DNA of 47,682 nucleotides. Origin: an uncultured Bacteroidales bacterium (GTDB taxonomy: Bacteria > Bacteroidota > Bacteroidia > Bacteroidales > FEN-979). The DNA lies in the NCBI GenBank assembly GCA_903824935.1, contig CAIJYT010000169.1, forward strand, positions 1-47,682. The letters run 5' to 3'. Below are positions 15,073-23,214 of this stretch, piece by piece (within the stretch, counting starts at the first letter, position 1; each line of letters starts with the position of its first letter). A program made the position numbers and the translations under genes. Below the pieces are notes generated by a model. It ran no database searches, was not told the DNA's origin, and saw nothing but the letters and a program-made list of their open reading frames with translations.

Positions 15073-16422
15073 TTTCCCAAACTCCATCCTTTGTCCCTTG
15101 ACGGCCTCGTCAAACCTTCCATGATCAAAGACCAATCGCCCGTTGACCCAGCACATATTGACTCTTGATTTAAAAGTGACACCCTCGAGAGGAGACCATC
15201 CGCATTTATATAAAATATTTTCAGGAGCCACAGTCCAGGGAGCATCCATATCGACCAGTGCAAGGTCGGCATGGTATCCCTTGCGGATGAAGCCCCTCTC
15301 CTTTATCCTGTAAAGAATGGCAGGCGAATGGCACATCTTGTCGACAATGGTTTCCAGCGGCAGCCTGCCCATATGGTAAAATCCCAGCATGGCCACCAGG
15401 CTGTGCTGTATCAGTGGCGCTCCCGAAGGGCATGATGCATATGGATTGTCTTTCTCTTTTAACAGATGCGGTGCGTGGTCTGTGGCAATAATATCTATAG
15501 TGTTGCTGATCAGTCCCTCCATGAGGCCAAGCTTGTCCTTTTCGGTCTTGATGGCAGGGTTCCACTTGATCCTCGAACCAAGATCTGCATAATCCCTGTC
15601 GTCAAACCAGAGATGATGAACGCAAACCTCGCCTGTGATACGCTTATCCCTGAGGGGGATGGTATTATCCAGTAACTCCAGTTCCCGGGCTGTTGAAAGA
15701 TGTAACAAATGCAGGCGGGCATTATATTTCTTTGCAAGCCCCACAAGGATCTCCGAAGACCTGTAACATGCTTCTTCACTGCGGATGAGGGGGTGGGCTT
15801 CAACCGGTATATCGTCTCCGTACTTTTTTTTGTATGACTTGAGATTTGCCTGTATGATGGATTCATCTTCACTGTGGACGGCTATGATCATGGGGCATTC
15901 CCTGAAAATGTTTTCAAGTATCCTCATATCATTCACCAGCATATTTCCTGTGGATGCGCCTGTGAAAATTTTAAGCCCGCAGATACGCACTGGGTCTGCC
16001 TTTTTTATCTCATCCAGGTTATCGTTGGAGGCTCCCAGGAAAAAGGAATAGTTCGCCAGGGATTTAGTGGCTGCAAGTTTGTACTTCTCTTCCAGTATCT
16101 CCAGGGATGTTGCCTTTGGAAGGGTGTTGGGCATATCCATAAAGGAAGTGACCCCTCCGGCTACGGCAGCCCTGGTTTCGGTATGCAGATCCCCTTTTTC
16201 GGTAAGCCCCGGATCCCTGAAATGGACCTGGTCGTCAATGACGCCGGGCATCAGCAATTGCCCTTTTGCATCGATCTCAACAGTACCTTGCGGGAGTGAA
16301 AAGGTTGAAGGCCTCCTGCCGTTGAAGATCTCAGTGATACAACCGCCTGTGATGAGCACTGAGCCGGCAAACTGTTTGCCTTCATTGACAATGAGGGCAT
16401 TGTGAATAAAGTATGATTCCAT
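15070..16422 (-). CDS. pyrC: Dihydroorotase
   Basis: Cyclises carbamoyl aspartate to dihydroorotate in pyrimidine synthesis (amidohydrolase fold). It has 450 residues. Family blocks: VIDDQVHFRDPG (metal site near residue 60), GGVTSFMDMPNT, LKIFTGASTGNMLV, HSEDES, HLLHLST and IIATDHAPH. The first histidine of the usual HxH pair is a glutamine (DDQVHFR), which I remember as common in Bacteroidetes dihydroorotases. I use ATG 16422 (MESYFIHNALIVNEG); the frame extends nine codons, but that would overlap the preceding gene and adds no family sequence. It lies 19 bases after the GT2 gene and is probably co-transcribed with it. Confidence 0.95.
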   Translation of the reverse strand: MESYFIHNALIVNEGKQFAGSVLITGGCITEIFNGRRPSTFSLPQGTVEIDAKGQLLMPGVIDDQVHFRDPGLTEKGDLHTETRAAVAGGVTSFMDMPNTLPKATSLEILEEKYKLAATKSLANYSFFLGASNDNLDEIKKADPVRICGLKIFTGASTGNMLVNDMRILENIFRECPMIIAVHSEDESIIQANLKSYKKKYGDDIPVEAHPLIRSEEACYRSSEILVGLAKKYNARLHLLHLSTARELELLDNTIPLRDKRITGEVCVHHLWFDDRDYADLGSRIKWNPAIKTEKDKLGLMEGLISNTIDIIATDHAPHLLKEKDNPYASCPSGAPLIQHSLVAMLGFYHMGRLPLETIVDKMCHSPAILYRIKERGFIRKGYHADLALVDMDAPWTVAPENILYKCGWSPLEGVTFKSRVNMCWVNGRLVFDHGRFDEAVKGQRMEFGK

Positions 16423-16441
16423 AGTAAAAAAAGTGGAAATA

Positions 16442-17188
16442 TCAGGCATTTTTACGCCTGTATTTTTTAAACAGGCTTTTGAACCTGAGGGTGATCACTC
16501 CGAATACAGCTTCGCGGAAGATGCCTTTGCTCATCTTGGATTCACCCAGGGTGCGATCGGTGAAAATGATGGGCACTTCAACTATTTTAAAGCCAAGTTT
16601 CCAGGCAAGGAATTTCATCTCTATCTGGAAAGCATAACCTGTAAAATGAATGGCATCGAAATCAATGGCTTCAAGCACAGGACGGGTATAGCATTTGAAA
16701 CCTGCAGTAGTATCCCAGATCTTCATCCGTGTAACAAACCTAACGTAGGCCGAAGCGTAATACGACATCAGCACCCTGCCGATAGGCCAGTTCACCACAT
16801 TCACACCCTTCACATAACGGGAACCAATGACAAGGTCGGCCCCCTTCTTTGCGGCGTCGTATAATCTTACGAGGTCTTCGGGATTATGCGAAAAATCGGC
16901 ATCCATCTCGAAAATATAATCATATTTACGGTCTATTGCCCAGTGAAAACCATGGATATAGGCTGTTCCGAGCCCCAGTTTTCCCTTACGCTGTTCCATG
17001 AACAGGGTAGCGGGAAACTCTTTCATGAGACGGGTTACGATATCCGCAGTGTGATCAGGTGAATTATCTTCAATGATGAGGATGTGAAAGTCTTTGGGCA
17101 AAGAAAACACCTTACGTATAATCGCTTCGATATTTTCCTTCTCATTATAGGTTGGAATTATAACAAGACAATCTGACACCTCTTCCAA
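16442..17188 (-). CDS. Family 2 glycosyltransferase, polyprenol monophosphomannose synthase-like
   Basis: A 248-residue cytoplasmic-face glycosyltransferase of the dolichol-phosphate mannosyltransferase (DPM1) type, which would transfer a sugar from a GDP- or UDP-sugar to polyprenyl phosphate. Seen: VIIPTYNEKENI at the start, EDNSPDHTA, the metal-binding EMDADFSHNPEDL near residue 93, and FTDRTLGESKMSKG near residue 212. There is no C-terminal membrane domain, matching the soluble short form. It lies 40 bases after mfd. The sugar cannot be read from the sequence. Confidence 0.9.
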   Translation of the reverse strand: MEEVSDCLVIIPTYNEKENIEAIIRKVFSLPKDFHILIIEDNSPDHTADIVTRLMKEFPATLFMEQRKGKLGLGTAYIHGFHWAIDRKYDYIFEMDADFSHNPEDLVRLYDAAKKGADLVIGSRYVKGVNVVNWPIGRVLMSYYASAYVRFVTRMKIWDTTAGFKCYTRPVLEAIDFDAIHFTGYAFQIEMKFLAWKLGFKIVEVPIIFTDRTLGESKMSKGIFREAVFGVITLRFKSLFKKYRRKNA

Positions 17189-17228
17189 TTTTATGCGAAA
17201 TTAAGAATTTTTCAATTACTGTCAAATA

Positions 17229-20200
17229 TTACATTGCATTCATCATATTCTCAAGCTTTTTCACTCCCTGGGCAATTGTTTCGGTCTCCCTGAAGGTGAG
17301 GAAAAGTTTGCTGCCTTCCTGTTTGAGTTTCAGGCCGCTTGCCGGGTCTTTGACAATCTCGAGAATCCTTCCGAAAGTTCCTGAATTATAGTATGTTGAA
17401 TCAGGATTTGACGGGAAGTATGAATTCATTCTGCCTTTTCGGAGGATGAGTTTTTCAAAGCCTATGTTTTTTGCGACTTTTCTCAGGCGTATGGTCTGCA
17501 GAAGCTCGTCGGTTTGGGGGGGCAATGTACCGAACCTGTCGGCCAGCCTTGACCTGAAATCTTCAAGGTCAGTTTCGGCCTCTATCGAATCCAGTTCTTT
17601 ATAAAGGTTTAATCTTTCAGTGATGTTGGTGACATAGGCATCAGGGATGAGGATCTCCATGTCGGTTTCAATCACACATTCCTTAACCGTAGACCGTGAG
17701 GGCAGGTCTTTGAACAGTTCGCCGAAATCCTGTTCCTTGAGTTCCGACAGGGCTTCGTCGAGGATCTTCTGGTACATCTCAAAGCCGATCTCGGTGATGA
17801 AGCCGCTTTGTTCAGCTCCCAGGATGTTACCCGCCCCGCGTATGTCGAGGTCGCGCATGGCAATGCTGAACCCGCTGCCGAGTTCCGAAAACTCCTCTAT
17901 GGCTTTAAGCCTTTTTTTGGCTTCATCAGTAAGGGTCGTCATAGGCGGGGCGATAAGGTAGCAGAAAGCTTTCCTGTTCGACCTTCCCACCCTGCCCCTG
18001 AGCTGGTGCAGATCACTGAGCCCGTAGTGATGGGCATCGTTGATGATGATGGTGTTGACGTTCGGGATATCCAGGCCCGATTCTATGATGGTGGTGGCAA
18101 CGAGTACATCAAACTCGCCTTCAATGAAATCCATCATCACTTTTTCAAGCTTTGGCCCGTCCATCTGGCCATGGGCCACAGCGACCGTCGCCGAGGGGAC
18201 CAGCCTTTGTATCATGCCTGCGACTTCGCCAATGTTCTGCACCCTGGTGTTTACGACGAAAACCTGTCCGCCCCTCGATAATTCATTACTGATAGCCTCT
18301 TTGAAAACATCCTCGTGAAAAGAATGGATCTCGGTCTGCACGGGGTACCTGTTGGGAGGGGGCGTATTGATGATAGAAAGGTCCCTGGCACCCATGAGTG
18401 AAAACTGCAGGGTTCTTGGAATAGGCGTTGCAGTAAGGGTAAGCGTATCGACGTTCACCCTCAGTCTTTTCATTTTTTCCTTTGCAGCAACTCCGAATTT
18501 CTGCTCCTCGTCAATAATGAGCAGTCCGAGGTCCTTGAAAGCCAGCTCTTTGCCCAGCAACCTATGGGTGCCGATGAGGATGTCGATCTTTCCTTCGGCA
18601 AGATCTTTTATGATCCCACCCTGGCTTTTGGCGCTCCTGAAACGGTTGATGTAATCGACCCTGCAGGGAAAATCCTTAAGCCTTTCCGAGAAGGTCTTGA
18701 AATGCTGAAGGGCGAGTATGGTCGTGGGGACGAGCACCGCAACCTGCTTTGAATCCGCAACAACCTTAAAAGCTGCCCGTATCGCGATTTCGGTTTTTCC
18801 GAAGCCCACGTCCCCGCAAACCAATCGGTCCATAGGAAATCCCGCTTCAAGGTCTTTTTTGACATCCACCGTCGATTTGATCTGGTCGGGAGTGTCTTCG
18901 TAGATGAATGAAGCCTCTAGCTCGGTCTGAAGATAGGTGTCGGGTGCATAAGCAAAGCCTACGGTGGCACGCCTTTCGGCATACAGCTTGATGAGGTCGC
19001 GGGCAATATCCTTGACCCTGCTCTTGGTCCTGGCCTTGAGTTTGGTCCAGGAGTCTGAGCCCAGCCTGTTCAAAACCGGTGCAGTTCCTTCCTTGCCTAT
19101 ATATTTCGAAATACGGTGAAGCGAATGTATGCTCACATAAAGCACATCCTCATTCTTATAAATAAGGCGGATAGCCTCCTGCTCCTTGCCGTTATTCATG
19201 ATCTTTTCTAGACCGTCGAACCGCCCCACCCCATGGTCTATATGCGTAACATAATCCCCGGGTTTCAGGTCGTATATCTCTTTCAGCGTCAGGGCCTCCT
19301 TGCTGGTATACCCGTCGCGCAGGTGAAAATGATGGTAACGTTCGAAGATCTGGTGGTCGGTGTAGACGAGCAGCTTCAGGTCGTGGTCGACGAAACCCTC
19401 ATGGATGACGTGAACCGTGACCCGGGAAGGGAGTCGGCAGTCTGCAGTCTGCAGTCTGCAAACTGCCGACTGTAGACTCTCTTCCTGCCGACTGCCGACT
19501 GCCGACTGCCGACTCATTTCAAGGTCCTCCAGTATAGCTTGCAACCTCTCCGCCTGCTTCGCCCCATCGGCAAGTATCACATTCGCATAACCCCTCGCGG
19601 CGTGATCAGCGAGATCGGCCGTGAGCAGGTCAAAATTCTTATTAAAGGAAGGCTGGGGGGAAGTATTGTAAGTGATTGTTTTTGAACTCTTAAAATAAAA
19701 CTGCCTGCCGAATTCGACCGATGAGGAGTCCAGCAGCAGGGGCAGAAATTCACTGCTTTTCATCAACAGGTCCGAGCCTGTAAGCTCGTCGAGGCGATCG
19801 GCACAGAAGCCGGTATCTTCCAGCCAGATCGCCGAGCCCTCGGGCAGGAAGCCCAGGAGGGGCTCATACCCTGTCTTTTTCTCTTCATTCACGCGGATAT
19901 CGGGCACAATGGTGATGCTCTCTTTGAGGTTCAGCGAAAGCTGGGCCGCCGGGTCAAAGGTGCGGATGGAAGCAATGCTGTCTCCGCTGAATTCGATTCG
20001 GTAAGGATGGTCACTGCTGAAGGAGTAAACGTCGATGAGGCCTCCGCGGAGCGCAAACTGCCCGGGTTCGAGAACGAAATCGGCCCTCTCGAAATCATAT
20101 TCGACAAGAAGGTCAAGGATGAAATCCATGCTGACTTTCTCACCCGAACTGAGCTTAAGGGTGTTTTTTTCGAGAAATTTACGGTTGACGACCTTTTCGG

Positions 20201-20609
20201 CCAGGGCTTCAGGATAGGTGACAATAAAAAAACTCCCTGCCCTGTTGTTCAGGCGGTTCAGCACTTCGGTCCTCAGCAGCAGCCCCTGGTTGTCCTTGGC
20301 GCCCGAAAGCACGCCTTTCTTGAAAGAGGACGGGAAAAACAGAATGCGTTTTTTCTCGGATTCTTCAGAGATCTCATCAAAGATCTGTTCGAGGTCGTTC
20401 AGGAAATAAGCGGCAGACTCCTTGTCGGGGAGAATTGCCAGGTGCACCCTGGGCGTCCGTTTGAAAATGGAGGCAGTGACGAAAGTCCGGGATGAACCGA
20501 TGAGGCCTTTGAGGCTAAAACGGGCATGAGACGAGCCGTTCAGTGCTTCCGAAACCTCTATGGTCCTGGAATCCTGTGAGTATTTTTCTATCAGGTCATT
20601 GGGTGTCAC
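17229..20609 (-). CDS. mfd: Transcription-repair coupling factor Mfd, with in-frame repeat insert
   Basis: DNA translocase of 1126 residues that removes RNA polymerase stalled at lesions and recruits UvrA. The UvrB-like N-terminal domains contain GGLIDVYSFSSDHPYRIEF; the RNA-polymerase interaction domain has KPGDYVTHIDHGVGRF (near 450); the RecG-like motor carries the Walker A sequence GDVGFGKTE, the DEEQ box in IIDEEQKFGV, TATPIPRTL, and the TRG region ending RGRVGRSNRKAFCY; a TRCF domain ends the protein. Between about residues 365 and 397 is a foreign stretch (SRQSAVGSRQ ... LQTADCRLPSR) encoded by the repeat cassette at 19431-19514. GTG start at 20609, 24 bases after fbp. Confidence 0.96.
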   Translation of the reverse strand: MTPNDLIEKYSQDSRTIEVSEALNGSSHARFSLKGLIGSSRTFVTASIFKRTPRVHLAILPDKESAAYFLNDLEQIFDEISEESEKKRILFFPSSFKKGVLSGAKDNQGLLLRTEVLNRLNNRAGSFFIVTYPEALAEKVVNRKFLEKNTLKLSSGEKVSMDFILDLLVEYDFERADFVLEPGQFALRGGLIDVYSFSSDHPYRIEFSGDSIASIRTFDPAAQLSLNLKESITIVPDIRVNEEKKTGYEPLLGFLPEGSAIWLEDTGFCADRLDELTGSDLLMKSSEFLPLLLDSSSVEFGRQFYFKSSKTITYNTSPQPSFNKNFDLLTADLADHAARGYANVILADGAKQAERLQAILEDLEMSRQSAVGSRQEESLQSAVCRLQTADCRLPSRVTVHVIHEGFVDHDLKLLVYTDHQIFERYHHFHLRDGYTSKEALTLKEIYDLKPGDYVTHIDHGVGRFDGLEKIMNNGKEQEAIRLIYKNEDVLYVSIHSLHRISKYIGKEGTAPVLNRLGSDSWTKLKARTKSRVKDIARDLIKLYAERRATVGFAYAPDTYLQTELEASFIYEDTPDQIKSTVDVKKDLEAGFPMDRLVCGDVGFGKTEIAIRAAFKVVADSKQVAVLVPTTILALQHFKTFSERLKDFPCRVDYINRFRSAKSQGGIIKDLAEGKIDILIGTHRLLGKELAFKDLGLLIIDEEQKFGVAAKEKMKRLRVNVDTLTLTATPIPRTLQFSLMGARDLSIINTPPPNRYPVQTEIHSFHEDVFKEAISNELSRGGQVFVVNTRVQNIGEVAGMIQRLVPSATVAVAHGQMDGPKLEKVMMDFIEGEFDVLVATTIIESGLDIPNVNTIIINDAHHYGLSDLHQLRGRVGRSNRKAFCYLIAPPMTTLTDEAKKRLKAIEEFSELGSGFSIAMRDLDIRGAGNILGAEQSGFITEIGFEMYQKILDEALSELKEQDFGELFKDLPSRSTVKECVIETDMEILIPDAYVTNITERLNLYKELDSIEAETDLEDFRSRLADRFGTLPPQTDELLQTIRLRKVAKNIGFEKLILRKGRMNSYFPSNPDSTYYNSGTFGRILEIVKDPASGLKLKQEGSKLFLTFRETETIAQGVKKLENMMNAM
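19431..19514. repeat. 7-base repeat cassette inside mfd
   Basis: It begins GAGTCGGCAG and ends CTGCCGACTC, a 10-base terminal inverted repeat. Inside are CAGTCTG-type heptamers (from about 19438) and GCCGACT heptamers (to 19513). It keeps the mfd frame open and matches the cassette at 12985-13054 in unit sequence and order. Confidence 0.88.
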
Positions 20610-20632
20610 AGCATGTAATTCTTACGCAGGTC

Positions 20633-21652
20633 TTAGTCAAGACGGAATTCAGGCGAATGCTGAAGCATAAACTCCTCGGCCTTTTCAACCATGTTGGTAG
20701 GGCCTACAAAAATGGGCGCCCTTTCGTGGAGTTCTTTCGGCTGAATGTCAAGGATTCGGCGGAAGCCGTCGGAAGCCTTGCCTCCTGCCTGTTCGGCCAG
20801 GAATGCAGCCGGGTTGCATTCATACAGCAAGCGGAGTTTCCCCTGCTTGTTTTTAGTGGTTGCCGGATATATAAAGATGCCTCCGCGGATGAGGTTGCGG
20901 TGAAAATCGGCGACCATCGATCCTATATACCTCGTGGAATAGGGCCTCGAAGTGGCTTTGTCGTCTTCCTGGCAATACCTCACATACTGTTTCACGCCTT
21001 CGGGAAAATAAATGTAGTTTGCTTCGTTTATCGAGTAAATATTACCTCCTTTGGGGTATTTCATTTCGGGATGGCTGAGGATGAACGACCCTACAGAAGG
21101 CTCGAGGGTGAACCCGTTTACGCCGTAACCTGTAGTATAAACCAATACTGTGGATGAGCCGTAGAGTACATAGCCGGCAGCCACCAGGTTGCGCCCGGGC
21201 TGCAGGAAATCCTCAATAGTTGAAAGCCCCCTGACGGTTCTCCTGAGGTAGACCGAAAACAAGGTCCCTATCGAGACATTGCTCTCGATATTGGAACTCC
21301 CGTCGAGAGGGTCAATGGCGACAACATATTTGGCGTTCCTTGAATGGGCGTTATCGAGGATGATGATCTCCTCATTTTCCTCCGACCCGATTGCGCAGCA
21401 TTGTCCGCCGTCCCTGAGGGCCGCGATGAACTGCTCATTGGCAAAAACATCAAGTTTTTTCTGCTCTTCTCCCTGCACATTGATCTCACCGGCATATCCC
21501 ATCACATCTCCAAGCCCCGCCCTGTTCACTTCACGGTTCACAAATTTGGCAGCAGTGCCTATGTCGTTAAGCAATCGGGTAAGTTCACCGCTGGCCCCCT
21601 GGTACTGGGCCTGCTTCTCTACTATAAACCCGGTTAAGGTCTGGAATTTCAT
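20633..21652 (-). CDS. fbp: Fructose-1,6-bisphosphatase class I
   Basis: Gluconeogenic phosphatase converting fructose 1,6-bisphosphate to fructose 6-phosphate. It has 339 residues, the class I length. Seen: [12 protein letters not shown] at the start, the metal-binding [11 protein letters not shown] near residue 115, [51 protein letters not shown] and the C-terminal RAPIFVGP. I use ATG 21652 (MKFQTLTG), not the upstream TTG 21673: the -7 element at 21671-21678 ends just before it. First gene of the apparent fbp-mfd-GT2-pyrC transcript, divergent from the aspartate kinase. Confidence 0.96.
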   Translation of the reverse strand: MKFQTLTGFIVEKQAQYQGASGELTRLLNDIGTAAKFVNREVNRAGLGDVMGYAGEINVQGEEQKKLDVFANEQFIAALRDGGQCCAIGSEENEEIIILDNAHSRNAKYVVAIDPLDGSSNIESNVSIGTLFSVYLRRTVRGLSTIEDFLQPGRNLVAAGYVLYGSSTVLVYTTGYGVNGFTLEPSVGSFILSHPEMKYPKGGNIYSINEANYIYFPEGVKQYVRYCQEDDKATSRPYSTRYIGSMVADFHRNLIRGGIFIYPATTKNKQGKLRLLYECNPAAFLAEQAGGKASDGFRRILDIQPKELHERAPIFVGPTNMVEKAEEFMLQHSPEFRLD

Positions 21653-21670
21653 AGCTTTACTTATTTCATG

Positions 21671-21678
21671 CAAAGATA
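21671..21678 (-). promoter_or_regulatory. Bacteroidetes -7 promoter element for fbp
   Basis: It reads TATCTTTG on the minus strand, ending 18 bases before the fbp ATG. No -33 match is visible because the upstream bases are the heptamer repeat. Confidence 0.55.
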
Positions 21679-21687
21679 GCTATTTGG

Positions 21688-21751
21688 CGTGAATCGTGAC
21701 TCGTGATCCGTGAATCGTGAACCGTTAACGAGTCACGAGTCACGATTCACG
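21688..21751. repeat. 7-base repeat array forming a long inverted repeat between divergent promoters
   Basis: Six heptamers of the type CGTGAAT/CGTGACT run from 21688 to 21729, followed by their complements to 21751. CGTGAATCGTGACTCGTGA (21688-21706) is perfectly complementary to 21733-21751, and the 26-base loop ends with the palindrome CGTTAACG (21723-21730). It lies between the -7 elements of fbp and the aspartate kinase gene. Confidence 0.9.
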
Positions 21752-21758
21752 AAATTCG

Positions 21759-21766
21759 TACCTTTG
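21759..21766 (+). promoter_or_regulatory. Bacteroidetes -7 promoter element for aspartate kinase
   Basis: TACCTTTG, ending five bases before the ATG at 21772, so the transcript should begin at or next to the start codon. The -33 position falls in the inverted repeat and shows no TTTG. Confidence 0.55.
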
Positions 21767-21771
21767 CCCTG

Positions 21772-23067
21772 ATGGAAATCAAAGTATTCAAATTCGGCGG
21801 GGCTTCCGTCAATTCAGCCGACGGGTATCGCAACGTTCTCCGAATCCTGAAGAAGTACAGGGATACACCGCTGATGGTGGTGGTTTCGGCCATGGGTAAA
21901 ACCACCAATGCGCTGGAGCTGGTGCTGAAACATTTCAGGGCCAATGACCCAATCGGGCTGATCGAATCCTTCGATGCAATTTACGAGGCCCATTTTTCAG
22001 TGATCACTGAGCTGTTTCCCGATAAAAACCATGTTGTTTACGGTGAGGCAGAATCATTATTCGACCAGCTCCGGGGTTATATCCGCAAAGGCCATCTTTA
22101 CGATAAAGCCCATAGAACCTACGATTTCGAATATGACCAGATCGTTAGTTACGGTGAGCTTTTTTCCTCCTGTATACTAAATAATTATTTGAATTCCAAA
22201 GGGATAACCTGCAGATTACTTGATGCAAGAGAGCTCATCATCACCGATGACACCTACCGTGATGCCAGGGTAAACTGGGAGAAGAGCGGTGAACTGATCA
22301 AGGCTTCGGTTCTTCAGTATTTTGAAGGACCAGCATCGTCATCCGTAGTCCTTACACAAGGCTTCATAGGCTCGGAACCTTCGGGTAATTCAACCACGCT
22401 GGGACGCGAAGGATCGGATTTTACAGCGGCCATCCTTGCTTATATTCTTAAATCACAGGACGTTACTATCTGGAAGGATGTGAGTGGAGTTTTAAATGCA
22501 GATCCGAAGTGGTTTAAAAATCCAAAGAAACTTCCTGTGATCTCTTATCGTGAAGCCATTGAGCTTGCCTATTACGGGGCTTCGGTGATACATCCCAAGA
22601 CCATCAGGCCTCTTGAGAACGCAGGCATCAAACTTTATGTTAAAAGTTTCAAGAATCCCGGGGCTGCGGGGACTGTAATTAAAAACATAGATCGATGGAA
22701 TATCAGCTTTCCGATCTATATCCGCAAGCAGAACCAGGTCCTGATATCCATATCGCCAAGGGATTTTTCTTTTATAGTCGAAGAAAACCTCAGCCAGATT
22801 TTCACGGTTCTGGCCCGTTACCGGGCCAAAACGAATGTGATGCAGAATTCTGCAATCAGTTTTTCGATATGTCTTGAGCGAAATGACGAGGTGCTGTATG
22901 ACCTTATCGAAGAGCTCTCGCAGAACTACGAGATCCGTTACAATTCCAATGTTGATCTGTTTACAGTCAGGCATTACACACCTGCTGCCATTTCCCGCCT
23001 CAGCCGTGGCCGCACTGTATTACTCGAGCAAAAGACGAGAAATACGGTACACCTTGTTGTCAAATAG
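21772..23067 (+). CDS. Aspartate kinase (monofunctional)
   Basis: Phosphorylates aspartate, the first step of lysine, threonine, methionine and diaminopimelate synthesis. It has 431 residues. Seen: VFKFGGASVNSADGYRNV at the start, VVVSAMGKTTNALE, LTQGFIGSEPSGNSTTLGREGSD-type block (near residue 200), VTIWKDVSGVLNADPK and ELAYYGASVIHPKTI. The C-terminal part (about 305-431) is ACT-like (LISISPRDFSFI) but the usual paired ACT arrangement looks diverged, so feedback control is uncertain. The gene stands alone and is flanked on both sides by CGTGAAC-type heptamer arrays. Confidence 0.94.
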   Translation: MEIKVFKFGGASVNSADGYRNVLRILKKYRDTPLMVVVSAMGKTTNALELVLKHFRANDPIGLIESFDAIYEAHFSVITELFPDKNHVVYGEAESLFDQLRGYIRKGHLYDKAHRTYDFEYDQIVSYGELFSSCILNNYLNSKGITCRLLDARELIITDDTYRDARVNWEKSGELIKASVLQYFEGPASSSVVLTQGFIGSEPSGNSTTLGREGSDFTAAILAYILKSQDVTIWKDVSGVLNADPKWFKNPKKLPVISYREAIELAYYGASVIHPKTIRPLENAGIKLYVKSFKNPGAAGTVIKNIDRWNISFPIYIRKQNQVLISISPRDFSFIVEENLSQIFTVLARYRAKTNVMQNSAISFSICLERNDEVLYDLIEELSQNYEIRYNSNVDLFTVRHYTPAAISRLSRGRTVLLEQKTRNTVHLVVK

Positions 23068-23070
23068 CTT

Positions 23071-23108
23071 GAACCGTGACTCGTGAACCGTGAACCTTGA
23101 CTGGTGAG
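23071..23108. repeat. 7-base repeat array after aspartate kinase
   Basis: Heptamers of the type CGTGAAC/CGTGACT, with a few substitutions, begin three bases after the stop codon. They are the same unit as the array upstream of the gene. The rest of the gap (23109-23214) has a spaced inverted repeat CACAAGCC/GGCTTGTG (23131-23138, 23179-23186) that resembles part of the dispersed element, but weakly. Confidence 0.75.
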
Positions 23109-23214
23109 ATTACTTCTGGCGAGCACTTTGCACAAGCCGTTATTCGCGAACATATTTGCAACGTCGCTCATAAAATGTGGCTTGTGAGAACTGCATCGCT
23201 CAGGATAATAGGAT

